NCBI GenBank assembly: GCA_910587335.1 | Contig: CAJUMG010000001.1 | Span: 1 to 64,000 of the forward strand | Source of the DNA: an uncultured Oscillospiraceae bacterium | Lineage (GTDB): Bacteria > Bacillota > Clostridia > Oscillospirales > Ruminococcaceae | Length of the DNA stretch: 64,000 nt | Direction: 5' to 3' | Shown here: positions 26,305-33,947 of the stretch, piece after piece | How the letters are laid out: each line of letters begins with the position of its first letter | Position numbering within the stretch: position 1 is the first letter of the stretch | Notes under the pieces: generated by a model | Databases searched by the model: none | Seen by the model: the letters and a program-made list of their open reading frames with translations, nothing else | What the model was told of the DNA's origin: nothing | Program-made: the position numbers and the translations under genes

Positions 26305-26305
<1 letters not shown>
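26277..26305 (-). terminator. Terminator of the tRNA-Asp/tRNA-Thr unit
   Basis: On the minus strand AAAACCCGGT-ATTTGT-ACCGGGTTTTTT, immediately after the tRNA-Thr CCA end. Confidence 0.9.
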
Positions 26306-26380
<75 letters not shown>

Positions 26381-26383
26381 ATC

Positions 26384-26460
26384 TGGCGACCTGGATGGGG
26401 TTCGAACCCACGACCTCTAGCGTGACAGGCTAGCGTTCTAACCAACTGAACTACCAGGCC
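26384..26460 (-). tRNA. tRNA-Asp (anticodon GTC)
   Basis: Minus-strand cloverleaf; the acceptor GGCCTGG pairs with CCAGGTC and CCA is encoded. The anticodon arm is CTAGC-CTGTCAC-GCTAG. First gene of the pair. Confidence 0.95.
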
Positions 26461-26500
26461 ATTATTTTCGCTGAGGAACATCCTGTCCACAACGTTATTC

Positions 26501-26529
26501 ATTATAACAGGTATAAGCTCTCTTGTCAA
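26501..26529 (-). promoter_or_regulatory. Promoter of the tRNA-Asp/tRNA-Thr unit
   Basis: On the minus strand TTGACA, a 17-bp spacer and TATAAT: a perfect consensus promoter about 40 bp upstream of tRNA-Asp. Confidence 0.9.
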
Positions 26530-26560
26530 TACTTCTCGACAAAATCTTCTTTCATTTGTA

Positions 26561-26589
26561 TTGACTTTTTCGCCTTTTTGTCCTATTCT
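26561..26589 (+). promoter_or_regulatory. Promoter of the QueG-like gene
   Basis: TTGACT, a 17-bp spacer and TATTCT, about 80 bp upstream of the start codon. Divergent from the tRNA promoter. Confidence 0.65.
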
Positions 26590-26669
26590 TTTTAAAAAGA
26601 ACGGACTGCTCTCAACTGAATATTTCAGTCTATTGCACGATTATTGCCAGATGGCGGGAGGTTTTTGGT

Positions 26670-27428
26670 ATGCAGCTGTTAAAAGACATCTTGTTTTCGC
26701 GGGCGCAGGATCTTGGTGCAAATCTCTGCGGTGTTGCCGATCTAACCGCTGATACCCAGTGGATCCGGGAAAATTATGGCGAGCTTTGCGCCTCTTTCCC
26801 TCGGGCGATCTCTGTTTCCATCTTTTTTCCAAAAGAGATTATTATGGAGCAGGCGGTTGGCCCCACCCGCTCTTATAGCTACTTTTACGCCGCGATCAAC
26901 CGCCAGCTAGACGCGATTGGACTTGGACTTTCCAACCTTTTGCAGCAGAAGGGGTTTCGCGCTTATCCCGTTCCCACCTCTGACTATCGGCAGTCCCGCC
27001 TCTTTCCCGGATTGCAGGAGCAGGTTGCCGCCCATGGGCCGGACGGTTTGCCCAAAAGCCAGACCGAGCTGATGGGGATGTTCAGTCATCGCTTTGCTGC
27101 CAGCCATGCGGGGCTGGGCTGGATTGGAAAAAGCTGCCATTTAATCAATCCCCAGGTGGGACCCCGCCTTCGTCTGACTACCATCCTGACCGACGCGCTT
27201 TTGCCCCCGGACCAGCCTCTGCCCAACCGTTGCGGCGGTTGCACCCGTTGCCGGGACGCCTGCCCTGTCCATGCGATTCACGGCGTACCCTTTTCCCCCG
27301 ACGATCCCCCATCAGAGCGCTTTGATAAACAAGCCTGTTTTTCTTTTTTAGAGGATATGGCTACCGTGTTCGGACAGCATACCTGTGCTAAATGCCTGGC
27401 CGCTTGCCCCTGGGGGAGCAGGTCGTAG
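26670..27428 (+). CDS. Short QueG-like 4Fe-4S double-cluster protein
   Basis: A 252-residue protein related to epoxyqueuosine reductase. The DUF1730-like N-terminal part has AGLGWIGKSCHLINPQVGPRLRL, a segment shared with QueG. The C-terminal part holds two ferredoxin-type clusters: CGGCTRCRDACPVHAI and HTCAKCLAACPWG. QueG proteins usually run beyond 300 residues and have a HEAT-like extension after the second cluster; here the protein stops seven residues after the last cysteine. It could be a reduced QueG, or a paralogue with another redox role (corrinoid or ferredoxin-linked). ATG 26670 has GGGAGG upstream. Confidence 0.82.
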   Translation: MQLLKDILFSRAQDLGANLCGVADLTADTQWIRENYGELCASFPRAISVSIFFPKEIIMEQAVGPTRSYSYFYAAINRQLDAIGLGLSNLLQQKGFRAYPVPTSDYRQSRLFPGLQEQVAAHGPDGLPKSQTELMGMFSHRFAASHAGLGWIGKSCHLINPQVGPRLRLTTILTDALLPPDQPLPNRCGGCTRCRDACPVHAIHGVPFSPDDPPSERFDKQACFSFLEDMATVFGQHTCAKCLAACPWGSRS

Positions 27429-27465
27429 CCTGTCGGGAGATCGATGCTTTCGCTGCATTTTTCAT

Positions 27466-27506
27466 AAAAAAACACCGGAATGGTTCTTCTCCTTCCGGTG
27501 TTTTTT
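27466..27506. terminator. Bidirectional terminator between convergent genes
   Basis: AAAAAAACACCGGAA ... TTCCGGTGTTTTTTG between the QueG-like and DUF4097 genes. Confidence 0.92.
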
Positions 27507-27511
27507 GTCTT

Positions 27512-28444
27512 TTAGGAATACTTTTTAATCGAGAGGTTTCCGCTTACGGTATCCACCGCAATTTTTGCACCGCCATCTTTGTAGGAGCCTTTTCCCTCCT
27601 TCAGCGAAAGGGCAAAATCCGAATCAAATTCGCCGGAAACTCGATCAAAGGATACGGAGAATCCCGGATTTTCCGGTATAACCACCGTTACGTCCCCAGA
27701 TACAGAGGAAGCGCTGACCGAATCTGGGCAAACGCTGCTTTGTATCGTCAGCTTTCCAGATACACCACTGGCGTGGATTGTTCCAAATGCGCCTTCCAGA
27801 TCTGTTTTGCCGGATACGGTGGAAGCATGTATCTCTGTGGCTCTTGCATTTTCGATGTCCAGCCCGCCCGATACGGTATCCGTTTCGATTCTTTCCGCCT
27901 CTACCTTTTCAAGAAAGATAGGCCCAGAGGTTGTTGTATAGTGCATTTGTTCCGCTTGCAGGTCTTTTGCATCAATTTTTGCCGATACTGCGTCTATTTT
28001 CACTTTACCCAGCGATTTCGCCAGTTCTCTTGGAAGAAAAACCTGCAAATCTTTGCCTGGTGCAGAGCCAAATAAAATGCCGTTTTTCCGAAAACGGATT
28101 TTCAGTGTATTCCCAGATACTTTGTAGCGCAAAGTGGTTTTTTCGTTTAATTTTTTTGAAGAACTTTCGGTAAAATGAATTTCCTCTCCGTCGTAGGCAG
28201 AGAGAGTTACTTCTCCGGCAACCCAATCGATTTCTATATTTTCTATCCCGGATGCCGGTATTTTGTAACTGCCCGATCCATCCCCAGAATATCCCTTGTC
28301 GTCTTCCCACCAGGAGAAGCCGCCCCATAAATCCGAATGCAGGCCCAAGAAGGGAACTCCCACAAGTCTACAAACTAAAAATCCTGTTGACATAAGCAGA
28401 ACAAATCCCCAACAGGCAATTCGAATCCAGGCTGAAGCCTTCAT
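27512..28444 (-). CDS. DUF4097-family beta-helix repeat membrane protein
   Basis: A 310-residue protein with one N-terminal membrane segment (residues about 6-30) followed by a DUF4097 domain: about a dozen short repeats of the form xSGxxxIexxxaxxixxxtvSG, which build a beta-solenoid. The repeat xVSG occurs at roughly 18-residue intervals from residue 165 to 305. It is third in an operon after a PadR regulator and a DUF1700-like membrane protein, an arrangement widespread in Firmicutes. The shared role is unknown; an envelope-stress or membrane-sensing module is a common guess, and is inference here. Confidence 0.85.
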   Translation of the reverse strand: MKASAWIRIACWGFVLLMSTGFLVCRLVGVPFLGLHSDLWGGFSWWEDDKGYSGDGSGSYKIPASGIENIEIDWVAGEVTLSAYDGEEIHFTESSSKKLNEKTTLRYKVSGNTLKIRFRKNGILFGSAPGKDLQVFLPRELAKSLGKVKIDAVSAKIDAKDLQAEQMHYTTTSGPIFLEKVEAERIETDTVSGGLDIENARATEIHASTVSGKTDLEGAFGTIHASGVSGKLTIQSSVCPDSVSASSVSGDVTVVIPENPGFSVSFDRVSGEFDSDFALSLKEGKGSYKDGGAKIAVDTVSGNLSIKKYS

Positions 28445-28462
28445 GTTTATCCCACCTTTTCT

Positions 28463-29113
28463 CTATCTCTTCAGATCAAAGCAAGCCTTGATTACCTGTT
28501 CTGCCGCCGCGGCAATTAGGAATATTACCCAGGTAGTATGCCAGGCGCTGGTATAAAAACTGAGGAGAAAATAAAAAGCAACCGCTAAAGTCCATAACGC
28601 GCTGGAAACCGCTTTCAGCAAGCTTTTTCTCTGTCCTTGGTCCGCCTGCCACGCTTTGAAGTCCTCTACCATCGTATCCTCTTTTTTTATGTACCTTGGC
28701 TTTGTCTTCGCAGCATAAATCAGCAGCCCCACACCAATGGCAACCATCGCTAACATAAAACAGACGCCGATATTTTCCAAATGCAACAATTCCTCGAAAA
28801 TAATGACCGGCACCACCGAAAGGATGACGATAACAACGCCGATTGCTGTCAGTGCCGCCGAGCGGTTGCGCTGGCGCCGCTCTTCACTCACATCGTAAGA
28901 AGGCCCCTCCAGACTCCGAATCAAATCGTCAACATCGCCAATACCGGATACTGCAATATTGTATGCAGCGTCTTCCGGCATCCCCTGTGCCAACAAATCG
29001 CGGTATTTTTCCAGCAAATTCTGAATCATTTCTTCTTTCAGTTCATACACTTTTTTACTCTGCGGCGCATCCATAAACAGTTCTTCTACATAATTTCGAA
29101 TCTTTTCTTCCAT
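28463..29113 (-). CDS. DUF1700-like (permease prefix domain) membrane protein
   Basis: A 216-residue protein. Residues 1-80 are a soluble helical domain (KIRNYVEELFMDAPQSKKVYELKEEMIQNLLEKYRDLLAQGMPEDAAYNIAVSGIGDVDDLI) of the permease-prefix/DUF1700 type. Four hydrophobic segments follow between residue 85 and the C-terminus. Its ATG overlaps the padR stop by one base (TAATG), so translation is coupled. Such proteins sit next to PadR regulators and DUF4097 proteins in many clostridial genomes. Molecular function is unknown. Confidence 0.83.
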   Translation of the reverse strand: MEEKIRNYVEELFMDAPQSKKVYELKEEMIQNLLEKYRDLLAQGMPEDAAYNIAVSGIGDVDDLIRSLEGPSYDVSEERRQRNRSAALTAIGVVIVILSVVPVIIFEELLHLENIGVCFMLAMVAIGVGLLIYAAKTKPRYIKKEDTMVEDFKAWQADQGQRKSLLKAVSSALWTLAVAFYFLLSFYTSAWHTTWVIFLIAAAAEQVIKACFDLKR

Positions 29114-29439
29114 TACCCTTCCTCCTCAATCAATAGATCAATTAAGTTTTTGGCTGTATCCCACTCTTTTTTTAACCTTCGATGGGTTTCGATTCCCCAT
29201 TCGGTAATTGTATAGTAGCGGCGCCTGGCCCCTACATTTTCCTCCCCCCAATAGGACGAGATACATTCTGCCTGTTCCAACCGTCGAAAAGCAGTATATA
29301 AAGTTGCTTCCTTCAGTTCGTAAAGTCCTTTGCTTTTTTGCTGAATGACCTTATTGATTTCATAGCCGTAGCTGTCTTTTTTTATCAGCTGGGCTAGGAT
29401 AATCAAATCAGTATGCCCACGAATTAAATCTGATGCAAT
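29113..29439 (-). CDS. PadR-family transcriptional regulator (non-ATG start)
   Basis: A winged-helix repressor of about 108 residues: LIILAQLIKKDSYGYEINKVIQ, LYELKEATLYTAFRRLEQAECISSYW and RRRYYTITEWG are PadR hallmarks. The promoter (-10 at 29477-29482) leaves a leader of about 30 nt, and no in-frame ATG, GTG or TTG exists between it and the conserved domain. AAGGAGGGAG lies before in-frame ACG (29445) and ATT (29439). I place the start at ATT, 13 nt after the AAGGAGG; a TTG further in (at the DLII segment) would truncate the domain edge and has no ribosome binding site. First gene of the three-gene operon it probably represses. Confidence 0.8.
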   Translation of the reverse strand: MASDLIRGHTDLIILAQLIKKDSYGYEINKVIQQKSKGLYELKEATLYTAFRRLEQAECISSYWGEENVGARRRYYTITEWGIETHRRLKKEWDTAKNLIDLLIEEEG

Positions 29440-29476
29440 TGACGTGTTTCTCCCTCCTTGTTCAATTTCGATTATT

Positions 29477-29505
29477 ATAATACACTTATATACCTCATCT
29501 GTCAA
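29477..29505 (-). promoter_or_regulatory. Promoter of the padR operon
   Basis: On the minus strand TTGACA, a 17-bp spacer and TATTAT. The stretch around it has repeated ATATA elements that could hold a PadR operator, but no clean palindrome was identified. Confidence 0.75.
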
Positions 29506-29546
29506 GGTATATTTAAAAATATAATATATTGTATTTTTAAGATAAC

Positions 29547-29579
29547 AAAAAAGGCTGTGCAAAATCTGCACAGCCTTTT
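29547..29579 (-). terminator. Terminator of solute-binding protein gene 1
   Basis: On the minus strand AAAAGGCTGTGCA-GATTT-TGCACAGCCTTTTTTG, a perfect 9-bp core stem with a T-run. Confidence 0.92.
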
Positions 29580-29606
29580 GATTTGCTTTTAAAAGCGAGC
29601 GTGAAA

Positions 29607-31208
29607 TTAAGCGTTAGCAGCCAGGAACTCGCTTCTCTGTTTGTTCCATTCTTCCATGTATTTGTCCAGACCAGCATCTTTCAGCTTCTGAACAAAACCA
29701 TCCCACTCAGCCTCGGTGTTAGCGCCGAACTGACCCAGGTTGAAGGAAGCCTGATTCTCGGTAACCAGTGCAGAGATAACAGCCCACTCAGCGTTAACAG
29801 GAGCATAGTCAAAGGTGAAGCCCCAGTAAGGCCACTCTTCGTCTTTCAGCTGTGTCTCATTCAGATGCTTGTTCGCAGCATTGATTCTCTCATCTTCGGT
29901 CTTAGGCCACGGGAAGTCTTTATGACGGATACCCCAAGCCCAACCATCGAAGGTGTAGTCGCCAGCTTCCGGACCATTGGAAATGGTGTTGGTAGCAGAA
30001 TCATAAACATAATGTCTGCCTTCAAAACCGCCAGCCAGCAGCATGTAGGTTTCCAGATCGTTTTTGATGAAGTCCAGCGCAACAGCCGCTCTCTCCGGTT
30101 TCTCAGAGAAGGACGGGATCGCCATACCGTCGCCTACGAAAGAGTCACGCAGTGCGCGGTAGCCTTCGGGATAAATATCGAACAGTTCGCACTTAATGCC
30201 CTTTTCACGGGTCGCCTCAATCCAGGTAATACCATTGTAGTAGTTCTGATAGGTAGTAGCGGACTGAGAGTTCTGGAACAGGGTGGAAATGGAGTTGGTG
30301 TTGGAGATCGCGTCAGAAGGCCATACGCCCGCAGATGCCAGCTCCGCCATATCCAGCGCGTAATCCTTGTAAATCTCAGAGCTGTACAGGAAGAAAGGAT
30401 TCTCAAATTTCGGGTCTGTCAGCTGAGAATAGTATACGTAGTCCGAAGCCTGGTTGTTGATCAGGTTGTTCTCAAAGATCATAGCAATCTGGTTCAGGTT
30501 GTAAGACTGAGAAGCGTAGAACGCATACATACCGTTAGAAACTTCGTTTTTGCCAATCGCCAGCAACAGGTTTCTGAAATCTTCATAGCTGGTGATCTTG
30601 TCAGCGGTGTAGCCGTATTTCTCCGCAATCTCCATGTTTACAACAGGACCTCTATCCGGGAAGATAGCAGCGGTAGAACGAGGAACCATGTAGACTTTAC
30701 CGTTGATGAGGGTCTCTTTCCAAGCAGACTCCGGCAGGGTAGCCATGGTCTGAGGCATGTAGGTGTTGCGGAACTCTTCGTCCAGCTCTTTAAAGCCAGC
30801 TTTTTCTACCTGCTCTTTGTAGTAGCAGTAGTTTGCGGTATAGATCAGGTCAACCGCATCGCCACCCGCCATAACCAGCGGATACTTGGTGGCACGCTCA
30901 GAAGAAGGAATGAAGTACAGATCAATTGTGGTGTTGATCGCCGCTTTGATCTTTTCGTTCGCAGCTTCCATAACCTCTTTGATCGCGTTGGGCTCGGTAG
31001 CCGTTACATACATAACGACGGTTTCTTCTTTGCTCAGGTCAATGTTTGCATAAGGGTCGTCTGTGTTCGCAGGCTGGTTCACTTCGCCGCTGTTTTCAGC
31101 GGGTTTGCTGCTGTCCTGCGGCGCGCTGGAGGTCGTGGTGCCGTTACAGCCTGCCAGCAGCAGGGTGAACATCATCATGACCGCCATGAGAAACGCCAGT
31201 TTTTTCAT
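29607..31208 (-). CDS. Extracellular solute-binding lipoprotein, DUF3502-like (copy 1)
   Basis: A 533-residue lipoprotein. The signal peptide MKKLAFLMAVMMMFTLLLAGC carries a lipobox with the acylated cysteine at residue 21, followed by a Ser/Thr/Pro/Asn linker to about residue 55. The rest is a type 1 solute-binding fold (VMYVTATEPNAIKEVMEAANEKIKAAINTTIDLYFIP...), and the last 150 residues resemble DUF3502, found on CUT1-type carbohydrate ABC transporters (LipO-like). It would sit on the outer face of the membrane and deliver a sugar or oligosaccharide to an ABC permease; none is adjacent. ATG 31208 has CGAGGAGGATACAC upstream. It is virtually identical to copy 2, differing only at the last few residues. 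Confidence 0.88.
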   Translation of the reverse strand: MKKLAFLMAVMMMFTLLLAGCNGTTTSSAPQDSSKPAENSGEVNQPANTDDPYANIDLSKEETVVMYVTATEPNAIKEVMEAANEKIKAAINTTIDLYFIPSSERATKYPLVMAGGDAVDLIYTANYCYYKEQVEKAGFKELDEEFRNTYMPQTMATLPESAWKETLINGKVYMVPRSTAAIFPDRGPVVNMEIAEKYGYTADKITSYEDFRNLLLAIGKNEVSNGMYAFYASQSYNLNQIAMIFENNLINNQASDYVYYSQLTDPKFENPFFLYSSEIYKDYALDMAELASAGVWPSDAISNTNSISTLFQNSQSATTYQNYYNGITWIEATREKGIKCELFDIYPEGYRALRDSFVGDGMAIPSFSEKPERAAVALDFIKNDLETYMLLAGGFEGRHYVYDSATNTISNGPEAGDYTFDGWAWGIRHKDFPWPKTEDERINAANKHLNETQLKDEEWPYWGFTFDYAPVNAEWAVISALVTENQASFNLGQFGANTEAEWDGFVQKLKDAGLDKYMEEWNKQRSEFLAANA

Positions 31209-31232
31209 GTGTATCCTCCTCGATTCTTTTTC
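29620..31232. repeat. 1613-bp near-perfect direct repeat, unit 1
   Basis: Runs from seven bases before the copy 1 GCCAGG... (near the stop) through the ribosome binding site and 24 bp upstream of the start. It matches 31782-33394 base for base wherever I compared them. The flanks, including terminators and upstream regions, are unrelated. Confidence 0.88.
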
Positions 31233-31713
31233 CGGTTTTACCGGCTCCGCCAAGCCCAAAAATCAGGCCGGTCGGTTATTCATAATGCACAGAAAGCTTT
31301 GAAACAACTTACAAAATTTGAGGAGGGCAAAAATTCAACTTCCTGCCTTTGGGAAAGTATACCAGCATATTAGCTGCTCATTTTCCGAAAATATAGAAAT
31401 CTGCTGTTCCTCTAATCCTTCTTTGCAATTATGTATAAAACTTGATCTCTTGCAAAATAACCTATATTTTGCGATAGTAAATTTACTTTTTCAAAATTAT
31501 TTTCAAATCTTGCGGTGTTTCATATTATACAAGAAATAATGTGAAAAAAATCTAAAATATTTTGCTCTTTATATCAAATAATTGCTTATTTGTAGCTAAA
31601 AAATAGATATATAATCCATTTATTCTATTTTTATCCTTCTTTTCTTTTAAATTTGTTAACATTTATTCCATCTAGAGAGGAGGATGGGCTTCTTTTCATC
31701 AAGTTTATGGTAT
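31233..31713. other. AT-rich spacer upstream of solute-binding protein gene 1
   Basis: About 480 bp without a gene. On the minus strand a perfect -10 box (TATAAT, plus-strand 31524-31529, in the context CTTGTATAATATG) would give a leader of about 310 nt; no good -35 is present. The promoter-proximal leader contains GC-rich hairpins (for example GCCGGTAAAACCGG). I recognise no riboswitch. Confidence 0.5.
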
Positions 31714-31750
31714 AAAAAATAGAGCCCTGCAAATTCTGCAAGGCTCTATA
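31714..31750 (-). terminator. Terminator of solute-binding protein gene 2
   Basis: On the minus strand ATAGAGCCTTGCA-GAATT-TGCAGGGCTCTATTTTTTAT. The sequence is unrelated to the copy 1 terminator. Confidence 0.9.
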
Positions 31751-31771
31751 GAAATGAACTTTGTTAATTGC

Positions 31772-33370
31772 TTAGTTATTTGCCAGGAACTCGCTTCTCT
31801 GTTTGTTCCATTCTTCCATGTATTTGTCCAGACCAGCATCTTTCAGCTTCTGAACAAAACCATCCCACTCAGCCTCGGTGTTAGCGCCGAACTGACCCAG
31901 GTTGAAGGAAGCCTGATTCTCGGTAACCAGTGCAGAGATAACAGCCCACTCAGCGTTAACAGGAGCATAGTCAAAGGTGAAGCCCCAGTAAGGCCACTCT
32001 TCGTCTTTCAGCTGTGTCTCATTCAGATGCTTGTTCGCAGCATTGATTCTCTCATCTTCGGTCTTAGGCCACGGGAAGTCTTTATGACGGATACCCCAAG
32101 CCCAACCATCGAAGGTGTAGTCGCCAGCTTCCGGACCATTGGAAATGGTGTTGGTAGCAGAATCATAAACATAATGTCTGCCTTCAAAACCGCCAGCCAG
32201 CAGCATGTAGGTTTCCAGATCGTTTTTGATGAAGTCCAGCGCAACAGCCGCTCTCTCCGGTTTCTCAGAGAAGGACGGGATCGCCATACCGTCGCCTACG
32301 AAAGAGTCACGCAGTGCGCGGTAGCCTTCGGGATAAATATCGAACAGTTCGCACTTAATGCCCTTTTCACGGGTCGCCTCAATCCAGGTAATACCATTGT
32401 AGTAGTTCTGATAGGTAGTAGCGGACTGAGAGTTCTGGAACAGGGTGGAAATGGAGTTGGTGTTGGAGATCGCGTCAGAAGGCCATACGCCCGCAGATGC
32501 CAGCTCCGCCATATCCAGCGCGTAATCCTTGTAAATCTCAGAGCTGTACAGGAAGAAAGGATTCTCAAATTTCGGGTCTGTCAGCTGAGAATAGTATACG
32601 TAGTCCGAAGCCTGGTTGTTGATCAGGTTGTTCTCAAAGATCATAGCAATCTGGTTCAGGTTGTAAGACTGAGAAGCGTAGAACGCATACATACCGTTAG
32701 AAACTTCGTTTTTGCCAATCGCCAGCAACAGGTTTCTGAAATCTTCATAGCTGGTGATCTTGTCAGCGGTGTAGCCGTATTTCTCCGCAATCTCCATGTT
32801 TACAACAGGACCTCTATCCGGGAAGATAGCAGCGGTAGAACGAGGAACCATGTAGACTTTACCGTTGATGAGGGTCTCTTTCCAAGCAGACTCCGGCAGG
32901 GTAGCCATGGTCTGAGGCATGTAGGTGTTGCGGAACTCTTCGTCCAGCTCTTTAAAGCCAGCTTTTTCTACCTGCTCTTTGTAGTAGCAGTAGTTTGCGG
33001 TATAGATCAGGTCAACCGCATCGCCACCCGCCATAACCAGCGGATACTTGGTGGCACGCTCAGAAGAAGGAATGAAGTACAGATCAATTGTGGTGTTGAT
33101 CGCCGCTTTGATCTTTTCGTTCGCAGCTTCCATAACCTCTTTGATCGCGTTGGGCTCGGTAGCCGTTACATACATAACGACGGTTTCTTCTTTGCTCAGG
33201 TCAATGTTTGCATAAGGGTCGTCTGTGTTCGCAGGCTGGTTCACTTCGCCGCTGTTTTCAGCGGGTTTGCTGCTGTCCTGCGGCGCGCTGGAGGTCGTGG
33301 TGCCGTTACAGCCTGCCAGCAGCAGGGTGAACATCATCATGACCGCCATGAGAAACGCCAGTTTTTTCAT
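31772..33370 (-). CDS. Extracellular solute-binding lipoprotein, DUF3502-like (copy 2)
   Basis: A 532-residue lipoprotein with the same sequence as copy 1 from the first residue to ...RSEFLA; only the C-terminal tail differs (NN here, ANA in copy 1). Signal peptide, lipobox cysteine 21, linker and DUF3502-like C-terminus are as in copy 1. ATG 33370 with the same AGGAGG site. It has its own terminator and a different upstream region, including a C10 tract in a promoter-like segment, so the two identical proteins are probably expressed under different conditions. No permease is nearby. Confidence 0.88.
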   Translation of the reverse strand: MKKLAFLMAVMMMFTLLLAGCNGTTTSSAPQDSSKPAENSGEVNQPANTDDPYANIDLSKEETVVMYVTATEPNAIKEVMEAANEKIKAAINTTIDLYFIPSSERATKYPLVMAGGDAVDLIYTANYCYYKEQVEKAGFKELDEEFRNTYMPQTMATLPESAWKETLINGKVYMVPRSTAAIFPDRGPVVNMEIAEKYGYTADKITSYEDFRNLLLAIGKNEVSNGMYAFYASQSYNLNQIAMIFENNLINNQASDYVYYSQLTDPKFENPFFLYSSEIYKDYALDMAELASAGVWPSDAISNTNSISTLFQNSQSATTYQNYYNGITWIEATREKGIKCELFDIYPEGYRALRDSFVGDGMAIPSFSEKPERAAVALDFIKNDLETYMLLAGGFEGRHYVYDSATNTISNGPEAGDYTFDGWAWGIRHKDFPWPKTEDERINAANKHLNETQLKDEEWPYWGFTFDYAPVNAEWAVISALVTENQASFNLGQFGANTEAEWDGFVQKLKDAGLDKYMEEWNKQRSEFLANN

Positions 33371-33394
33371 GTGTATCCTCCTCGATTCTTTTTC
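31782..33394. repeat. 1613-bp near-perfect direct repeat, unit 2
   Basis: Second unit, offset 2162 bp from unit 1, same length, covering the coding region except its last three codons plus the ribosome binding site. Confidence 0.88.
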
Positions 33395-33897
33395 GGCGCG
33401 TTTCATTTTCCGTTCACGAAACGCTTAATCATAAAGCACAAACCTCCCCAGGCAACCTACAAGACTATGGCGACAGACACAATTGTCTTTGAAACTGTCC
33501 GGTCCCCTACAACAGAACCGCACCTGCAATATTATACAAGACTGTCACCTGGGAAAATTTGATGCCTTTATGGCAAAAATACAACAAGATTTTTAACATG
33601 TTCTGTTATCTTGTGGTATAAACCCATTATAACGATTACCCCCCCCCCGCGATCTACATTATATTGCTATTTCATTAGATATTTTGCTTTCTTGTGATAA
33701 AATATCTAATTTTCACCAACTATTTGAATAATTTTTTTTTAATTTTCCAACATTTCTTTTATTTTTCTGGTGGAATGATTTTTTATAAAAGAAATGACCT
33801 TTTTGATATTTCTATCCTCCATCGGCGTATTGAACAAACAGAAGTTTTTTAGATCCTTTATTTTTCAGCCTTTTATTGTTTTTTGCTGATAGATCAT
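33395..33897. other. AT-rich spacer upstream of solute-binding protein gene 2
   Basis: About 500 bp without a gene. On the minus strand two -10-like boxes occur: TATAAT near 33531-33536 in CTTGTATAATATT, the same context as copy 1, and TATAAT at 33626-33631 with a run of ten C (33639-33648) inside its spacer. Confidence 0.5.
33626..33654 (-). promoter_or_regulatory. Promoter-like segment with a C10/G10 tract in the spacer
   Basis: On the minus strand a perfect -10 (TATAAT, 33626-33631) is preceded by a 17-bp spacer that contains ten consecutive G (plus-strand C10, 33639-33648). The -35 hexamer would be GATCGC, which is poor, so promoter activity is uncertain. Homopolymers at this position tune spacing by slipped-strand mispairing in some bacteria. 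Confidence 0.4.
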
Positions 33898-33934
33898 AAA
33901 AAAACGACCGCCTATAATAGACGGTCGCAAAAAA
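33898..33934 (-). terminator. Terminator of solute-binding protein gene 3
   Basis: On the minus strand GCGACCGT-CTATTATA-GGCGGTCG followed by TTTTTTTAT. Confidence 0.9.
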
Positions 33935-33947
33935 CTTTATGCTATTT

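Noticed and set aside
29583..31373. 596-codon plus-strand open frame opposite solute-binding gene 1, with similar ones at 31754-33562 and 35875-37680
   Set aside because: They mirror the lipoprotein genes exactly, have no ribosome binding sites or recognisable domains, and arise from the restricted codon use of the true genes.
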